From: Sedimentisphaerales bacterium
GTDB lineage: Bacteria > Planctomycetota > Phycisphaerae > Sedimentisphaerales > SM23-30
DNA length: 36,327 nucleotides
Assembly (NCBI GenBank): GCA_016930295.1
Contig: JAFGHE010000320.1
Location: 1-36,327 of the forward strand
Direction: 5' to 3'
Shown: positions 31,631-36,327 of the stretch, piece after piece
Position numbering within the stretch: the first letter of the stretch is position 1
Layout: each line of letters opens with the position of its first letter
Made by a program: the position numbers and the translations under genes
The notes under the pieces: model-generated
The model's input: the letters and a program-made list of their open reading frames with translations, nothing else
Told to the model about the DNA's origin: nothing
The model's database searches: none

Positions 31631-32212
31631 ATGGCAGATGAAGAAAATAAAAATGAGTTGTCGCCCGAAGCCGAACTGGAAACTTTGGAGCAGGAGGTAA
31701 ATGATCTTGCTGAAGAGATAGCCGGTACGGATGAGGATGCAACGGAAACCAGTGTCGAATCAGCGCAGGAGAATGCGTCCGACGCATCATTAGATGAAGA
31801 TAAATCCGCATCAGCGGCAGAAAAAAATAATCCTGCGGGCCGGGAAGATGAAGGCAGATCCGTATCAGTTCCTGACCTGCCGGATTTTTCCGGTATGTTG
31901 CAGGAAGCGGCTGCCAGCAGTATTGAAATGCTTAATGATGTCGAGCTGGATGTGAAAATCGAATTAGGGCGGGCCGAATTGACCGTAGAGGAAATACTCA
32001 ATCTGACCAACGGGTCTGTCGTTGAACTGAATAAGCTGGCCGGTGACCCGGTTGACGTTCTGGTAAACGAAAAGTTGGTGGCTCGGGGTGAAGTGCTGGT
32101 TGTAAACGATAATTTTTGTGTTCGAATTAACGAAATCGTACCCGGGGTAGGTGAACGCGGGGCTGAACCTGTTGTGGAGCAGGTGATACAGCCGGGCATA
32201 CCCCAGGGATAA
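31631..32212 (+). CDS. fliN: Flagellar motor switch protein FliN
   Basis: 193 residues. 1-80 is a very acidic disordered extension (SPEAELETLEQEVNDLAEEI, DEDATETSVESAQENASDAS). About 100-172 is the SpoA/FliN domain, with LNDVELDVKIELGRAELTVE then EILNLTNGSVVELNKLAGDP and VDVLVNEKLVARGEVLVVND, the standard FliN core. It forms the bottom of the C ring and binds FliH. A tail of about 20 residues follows the domain. Start after AAGGTCACCCT, AAGG 7 bases upstream. With no FliM gene nearby, FliN is the only SpoA-domain protein in the window. Confidence 0.95.
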   Translation: MADEENKNELSPEAELETLEQEVNDLAEEIAGTDEDATETSVESAQENASDASLDEDKSASAAEKNNPAGREDEGRSVSVPDLPDFSGMLQEAAASSIEMLNDVELDVKIELGRAELTVEEILNLTNGSVVELNKLAGDPVDVLVNEKLVARGEVLVVNDNFCVRINEIVPGVGERGAEPVVEQVIQPGIPQG

Positions 32213-32391
32213 TACGATATAAGATATAGGATAATGTCATTTCCATGAAGGAAGGAATCCGGGAATGTGAACGATTACATTTAGGAACGCCGTCCTGTCC
32301 AGGAGTGACTATCAGGTTTATCTAAGTAACTTTTTATAATAAATCGCCGTTTTAAAAATTTATCAAAATTAAAGCCAGGCTGGAGAGACCT
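32213..32391. other. Spacer between fliN and fliO
   Basis: 179 bases. Contains an imperfect inverted repeat AGGAACGCCGTCCT (32282-32295) and an AT-rich stretch (32325-32370). No gene or clear promoter seen. Confidence 0.4.
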
Positions 32392-33282
32392 ATGGTTCAT
32401 TTCCGTATCTGTCGTTTCGGAACCATTTGGATTATTGGTTTAGTTTTATTTCTCACCTGGATAATGTCCGGTGCTGTGGTTTGGGCCAGAGTATCCGCTA
32501 ATGCTCCTGATGACAATAATGCGATACCGGTCGATGCAGGATCGGCGCCAGAGCCCAAAGTGTTATCCGAGTCGGATCCGGATATTTCACCTGTTAGTAC
32601 TGATACAGCCCCCGATTCTTTGGATAAAGGGATATCGAATGAATATCCGAGTCGGGAAATACTGTCCGATTTTGAAAGTCGGCCGATAGGCAAGGGTAGT
32701 CAAAAGCAAAATCAGGAGTCTGCCACTCTAACCGCGACCCCGGCCCGCTCTGTGGGGCAATCGCCATCGGCGGGGTGGGTCATGGTTTCATTAATAATAG
32801 TCTTGGTATTAATCAGTATGACCGCCTGGTTATTTCGGCGGTTAACGTTAGGCACGCGCCATTCCCGGGGAAATAACGCTATTGAGATTCTGTCCCGTAA
32901 TCCCATTGGACCTAAGCAGACTTTATGTTTGGTGAAACTGGGCGGACGTTTATTACTGGTGGGTTTGAGTCCCAACCATATGGCGTCCTTACTGGCAGTC
33001 GATGATCCGGAGGAGATAACCATGATTATGGGGCTATTGGAACAACACACTCCCCAATCCATCTCCAACACCTTTAATCGTCTGTTCCGCAGCGAATCGC
33101 AGACTTACGAATCGGTATCGGATTATCAGCAGGATGAACCCCGGGAGTTTAACGAGTACCCGAGCCGGGATGAATTTGGATCATCGGAGCCATCATCATC
33201 CCGCAGCTGGAGTTCTGCATGCAGTGAGATTTCTTCACTTTTAAATAAGGTGAAGGGTCTTACGCGACTACATATTCGCTAA
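32392..33282 (+). CDS. fliO: Flagellar biosynthesis protein FliO, long form
   Basis: 296 residues, longer than most FliO (about 100-150). An N-terminal hydrophobic stretch (11-31, TIWIIGLVLFLTWIMSGAVV) looks like a signal sequence. A polar periplasmic part (about 35-125) is followed by the membrane segment at 129-148 (WVMVSLIIVLVLISMTAWLF), then the FliO domain with IEILSRNPIGPKQTLCLVKL and GGRLLLVGLSPNHMASLLAV, and a disordered C-terminal tail rich in S, E and Y. It assists assembly of the FliP ring. Followed by fliP, fliQ and fliR in the standard order. GGAGAG lies 5 bases before the ATG. Confidence 0.88.
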   Translation: MVHFRICRFGTIWIIGLVLFLTWIMSGAVVWARVSANAPDDNNAIPVDAGSAPEPKVLSESDPDISPVSTDTAPDSLDKGISNEYPSREILSDFESRPIGKGSQKQNQESATLTATPARSVGQSPSAGWVMVSLIIVLVLISMTAWLFRRLTLGTRHSRGNNAIEILSRNPIGPKQTLCLVKLGGRLLLVGLSPNHMASLLAVDDPEEITMIMGLLEQHTPQSISNTFNRLFRSESQTYESVSDYQQDEPREFNEYPSRDEFGSSEPSSSRSWSSACSEISSLLNKVKGLTRLHIR

Positions 33283-33361
33283 GTTATAACAGCTCTGACC
33301 GGATGATTGAAACCAGTCATCGGGCCTGAGTCAATAAATTGAGTCAAGGGACTGTGCTGTA

Positions 33362-34252
33362 ATGCTGTCAAGGATGACACAATTGAAAGCCTTTTTAATT
33401 GCGGTGGCGTGGACTGTTCTTTTTTTAAGTCCTGCCGGGGCCCAGGTTCCTGTTATGCCGGATGATTCGGTTACCCCGTTTGATAATTCAGCGGAGGATT
33501 CCATATTAGAGAATCTGGATCCTTCCCAGGTGGTGGAAAATGCCACGCGCCCGGAGAAGCTTTCGGCGACTCTGGAGATCATGCTGGTTTTGACCGTCTT
33601 GTCTCTGGCGCCTGCTATTCTGGTGATGACTACCAGCTTTACCCGTATTGTGGTGGTATTGGCACTGTTGCGCCAGGCCATGGGAACGCAGCAGTTACCT
33701 CCTTCTCAGGTTATTGTAGGTATGGCCCTGTTTATGACGTTTTGTGTGATGGCTCCGACCTGGAAACAGATCAATACCGATGCGATTGTTCCTTATGTCG
33801 ATCCGCCGGAAGGGGCCGCCCGCATCGATCAGAAGACCGCGTGGAATCGGGGTAAAGGTCACATGCGCCACTTCATGATTAACCAGATTGAAAATGCGGG
33901 CAATACCGAGGATGTCTATATGTTTGTGGAATTTGACAACCCGGATGATACGACCAAAGATAAAATCAGGGACGAGACCCTGCAGTGGAGTGACGTATCA
34001 CTGACCGCGCTGATACCGGCCTATATCATCAGTGAGTTAAAACAGGCTTTTATCATGGGTTTTTATATTTACCTGCCTTTTTTGATTATTGATATGGTGA
34101 TTGCCTCGATATTAATGTCGATGGGCATGATGATGCTGCCCCCGATCTTGATTTCCCTGCCGTTCAAACTCTTATTATTTGTTTTAGTGGATGGCTGGCA
34201 TCTGGTTATTGGGTCCCTGATGGGCAGTTTTATGAATAATCCGACAATCTGA
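33362..34252 (+). CDS. fliP: Flagellar export gate protein FliP
   Basis: 296 residues with a cleavable signal peptide (1-27, LIAVAWTVLFLSPAGAQ). The family signature region LEIMLVLTVLSLAPAILVMT then TSFTRIVVVLALLRQAMGTQ, and the C-terminal AFIMGFYIYLPFLIIDMVIA then SILMSMGMMMLPPILISLPF, with KLLLFVLVDGW, are all intact. Four membrane helices enclose a periplasmic domain. Five FliP form the core of the export gate with FliQ and FliR. AAGGGA lies about 10 bases before the ATG. Confidence 0.97.
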   Translation: MLSRMTQLKAFLIAVAWTVLFLSPAGAQVPVMPDDSVTPFDNSAEDSILENLDPSQVVENATRPEKLSATLEIMLVLTVLSLAPAILVMTTSFTRIVVVLALLRQAMGTQQLPPSQVIVGMALFMTFCVMAPTWKQINTDAIVPYVDPPEGAARIDQKTAWNRGKGHMRHFMINQIENAGNTEDVYMFVEFDNPDDTTKDKIRDETLQWSDVSLTALIPAYIISELKQAFIMGFYIYLPFLIIDMVIASILMSMGMMMLPPILISLPFKLLLFVLVDGWHLVIGSLMGSFMNNPTI

Positions 34253-34265
34253 AAGGAAAGAGATT

Positions 34266-34529
34266 ATGGATCAGCAAATGGCATTGGATTTAGGTCGTGA
34301 GGTCTTGATGTTGGCCCTGAAAATTTCATTTCCTCTGTTATGTGTGGGATTGGTTATTGGCGTGACGGTTTCGATATTTCAGGCAGTCACGCAGATTCAG
34401 GAAATGACGTTGACATTTGTTCCCAAGATCGTTGGCGTGATGATTGCCGCGGGCTTTTTCATGCCCTGGATTATGGAACAACTCATGGCCTTCGCCCGGC
34501 AAATGTTTAGTCCTATGGTGATACCCTGA
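34266..34529 (+). CDS. fliQ: Flagellar export gate protein FliQ
   Basis: 87 residues, exactly the family size. Two membrane helices: about 13-38 (LMLALKISFPLLCVGLVIGV) and 53-74 (KIVGVMIAAGFFMPWIMEQL), joined by the conserved loop FQAVTQIQEMTLTFVPK. GAAAGGAAAGA precedes the ATG by 3-5 bases. Lies 13 bases after fliP. Part of the FliPQR gate. Confidence 0.97.
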   Translation: MDQQMALDLGREVLMLALKISFPLLCVGLVIGVTVSIFQAVTQIQEMTLTFVPKIVGVMIAAGFFMPWIMEQLMAFARQMFSPMVIP

Positions 34530-34565
34530 AGCAGGGATAAATAATAGGTGCAGCGAGAGACGATA

Positions 34566-35336
34566 ATGCTATACCCTTTTCAAGATATTTTTGAACAGAT
34601 ACCGGTTTTCATTCTGGTACTTTTCCGTCTGGGCGGCATCATCGTGATGGCTCCGTTTCTGGGAGCGGCGGCTATCCCGGTAAAAGTGAAGGCGTTGCTG
34701 GCCCTGATTTTGGCGATGGCTTTATTTCCACTGGTGCCGCCGGTTACCTTTGCACCCACCTCATTGACAGGCCTGAGTGTGGGTGTTGCCGGCGAAATGC
34801 TGATCGGGATTATCATGGGATTCGTATTATCTCTGTTATTCACCGGCATCCAGTTCGGAGCGGAAATGATCAGTTACCAGATGGGTTTTGCCATGGCCCG
34901 CATGGTGGATCCTTTTACGGATGTATCCACCACCGTACTTTCTCAGTTTTACATGCTATTGGCCACCTTAATCTATGTATTGATGAACGGACCTTTGATT
35001 TTGATACGAGCCCTGACTCAAACATTTCAGACGGTGCCTCTCCTGGCCGCCATCGACAATACGACGGTACTGACGGTTTCGGTTTCCGTCTTAACCGAGT
35101 CATTTAAACTCGGAATAAGAATCGCAGGACCTGTCTTGGTGGCGTTGTTTTTAGCCACGACTGCTTTGGGATTTATATCGAGAACCATGCCCCAGTTAAA
35201 TATTCTGGCGGCCGGTTTCCCGGTACGCATTACCCTGGCTTTTGTAATTCTGGTCGCTTCGCTGGGATTGATAGTAATGTTATTTCAGGATAGTCTGGTG
35301 ATCGTGTTTCGCCAGATGGGAGAAATTTTCATTTAA
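34566..35336 (+). CDS. fliR: Flagellar export gate protein FliR
   Basis: 256 residues from ATG 34566, preceded by GAGAGACGATA. A GTG at 34548 would add six residues and cannot be excluded. Multiple membrane helices include VFILVLFRLGGIIVMAPFLG, GEMLIGIIMGFVLSLLFTGI and VRITLAFVILVASLGLIVML. The conserved GAEMISYQMGFAMARMVDPF motif is present. A single FliR closes the FliP-FliQ assembly and contacts FlhB. It is not fused to FlhB, which follows 21 bases later. Confidence 0.95.
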   Translation: MLYPFQDIFEQIPVFILVLFRLGGIIVMAPFLGAAAIPVKVKALLALILAMALFPLVPPVTFAPTSLTGLSVGVAGEMLIGIIMGFVLSLLFTGIQFGAEMISYQMGFAMARMVDPFTDVSTTVLSQFYMLLATLIYVLMNGPLILIRALTQTFQTVPLLAAIDNTTVLTVSVSVLTESFKLGIRIAGPVLVALFLATTALGFISRTMPQLNILAAGFPVRITLAFVILVASLGLIVMLFQDSLVIVFRQMGEIFI

Positions 35337-35357
35337 AAAGGATAGTAACAGGTAACG

Positions 35358-36327
35358 ATGCCCGCTGATACCGGAGAAAAAACTGAAGCCCCGACCCCCC
35401 GACGTCTGCAGGAAACGCGGGAAAAAGGACAAGTTGCCAAAAGCATGGACTTGACCGCCGCGGTAGGCCTTTTGGTGGGCTTGATACTTCTGAATTTTTA
35501 TGGGACAGCGATTCTCAACGGTTTTATGAGTCTGGTTCGACAGTCGCTCACCCTTGATGATGCCGCCATTACCGGCCCCTTGGCCCTGGATGAGGGCTGG
35601 CGCATGGCCTTACGTCATGTCTGGGCCATCCTGGCTCCTATCTTTATGCTGACCGTGGTCGCCGCCATTGTGATTAACGTGTTACAGGTCGGATTTGTTT
35701 TTGCCTCGTATCCGATTACTCCTTCCTTCGAGAAGATATCCCCTTTGACGGGAATAAAACGGTTGTTTTCCGTTCAATCGGCCATGCGGTTAATAATGAG
35801 TCTGGCCAAGGTAGGCATTATCGGCATGGTGGCGTTCTATACAATTAAAGGATTTTTACCCAATCTAATCAGTGTGGCGGGTCTGAGTTTTACCGAAGTG
35901 GTTGGGTATGGCGCCCATCTGGTATTCATCCTGGGAATGAGGATGGCGATGGTTCTGTTGCTGTTGGCTTTGTTTGATTACGCCTTTCAGAAATACAAAT
36001 TCGCGAAAGACCTGCGTATGACCAAGGAAGAGGTCAAAGAGGAAATGAAGCGTATGGAAGGAGATCCCATTATGCGACAGCGCCGGCGTAATGTCGCGCG
36101 CCAGCTGGCGATGCAGCGTATGAGCCAGGCCGTACCCAATGCCGATGTTGTGGTTACCAACCCCACCCATTTGGCGATTGCGCTGAAGTATGAAATGGAT
36201 ACCATGCCGGCTCCCAAAGTGGTGGCCCGGGGCGCCGGCTTCATCGCCCATCGGATCAGGGAAATCGCCCTTGAAAATGGTGTGCCCGTCATTGAACGCA
36301 AGCCGCTGGCCCAGGCCCTGTATAAGG
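35358..36327 (+). CDS. flhB: Flagellar export switch protein FlhB (C-terminal end outside window)
   Basis: 323 residues are visible of an expected 350 or so. It starts GEKTEAPTPRRLQETREKGQ then VAKSMDL, the standard FlhB opening. Four membrane segments lie between about 30 and 210. The cytoplasmic domain begins FAKDLRMTKEEVKEEMKRME and contains the autocleavage motif NPTH at residues 268-271, then ALKYEMDTMPAPKVVARGAG and VPVIERKPLAQALYK. Cleavage at NPTH with FliK switches export from rod/hook to filament proteins. The frame stays open to the last base. flhA would be expected next. Confidence 0.96.
   Translation, partial: MPADTGEKTEAPTPRRLQETREKGQVAKSMDLTAAVGLLVGLILLNFYGTAILNGFMSLVRQSLTLDDAAITGPLALDEGWRMALRHVWAILAPIFMLTVVAAIVINVLQVGFVFASYPITPSFEKISPLTGIKRLFSVQSAMRLIMSLAKVGIIGMVAFYTIKGFLPNLISVAGLSFTEVVGYGAHLVFILGMRMAMVLLLLALFDYAFQKYKFAKDLRMTKEEVKEEMKRMEGDPIMRQRRRNVARQLAMQRMSQAVPNADVVVTNPTHLAIALKYEMDTMPAPKVVARGAGFIAHRIREIALENGVPVIERKPLAQALYK

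Overview
The window looks like a piece of a planctomycete chromosome, most likely class Phycisphaerae. The main taxonomic clue is the small secreted protein at 3576-3998: its C-terminal dockerin-like tail (ADFANFAQNWL followed by a D-D-S-S-V-N calcium loop and WYWL) is of a kind I associate with Phycisphaerae. The spacers also carry the short dispersed repeats common in such genomes. This assignment is inference; there is no rRNA or tRNA gene here to confirm it.

Left third (1-10.2 kb), accessory in character: the start of a peptidase U32 family gene runs off the left edge on the minus strand. Then come a secreted protein built from phage-tail-fibre-like modules ending in a glycine-rich domain, a secreted dockerin-like protein, an IS1634-type transposase gene lying between 75-bp perfect inverted repeats, and a class II Fic AMP-transferase. 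A roughly 830-bp spacer without a convincing gene follows. It holds four copies of the 16-bp palindrome TGTCCCACGTGGGACA, a symmetric variant of the ParB centromere site parS. After that are an 87-residue helical protein and a GAF-GGDEF diguanylate cyclase. A fifth palindrome, TGTTCCACGTGGAACA at 10763, fits the bacterial parS consensus, so the window may lie in the chromosome partitioning/origin-proximal region.

Right two thirds (10.4-36.3 kb): a long co-directional flagellar locus in the order MerR-like regulator, membrane TPR protein, flgN-like, flrB-like kinase, flrC-like sigma-54 activator, [sigma-54 promoter], flgB, flgC, fliE, fliF, fliG, fliH, fliI, fliJ, motE-like, fliK, flgD, flgE, [structured spacer], flbD, [structured spacer], motA, motB, fliL, fliN, fliO, fliP, fliQ, fliR, flhB (cut by the right edge). 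These encode the MS ring and rotor, the type III export apparatus, the proximal rod, hook and hook-length control, and the stator. The kinase/activator pair sits directly before a near-consensus -24/-12 promoter, which suggests FlrBC-type control of the basal-body genes. fliM is missing from its usual place between fliL and fliN. Filament genes, flhA, flhF/G, distal rod and ring genes and sigma-28 are not in the window.

Most interesting for follow-up: the clustered variant parS sites; the flgE-flbD spacer with an exactly duplicated 51-bp hairpin and a small ORF whose Shine-Dalgarno lies in a hairpin loop; and an 80-bp intergenic element present twice (8593 and 29167, 71/80 identical) with a compensatory base-pair change in its central stem.
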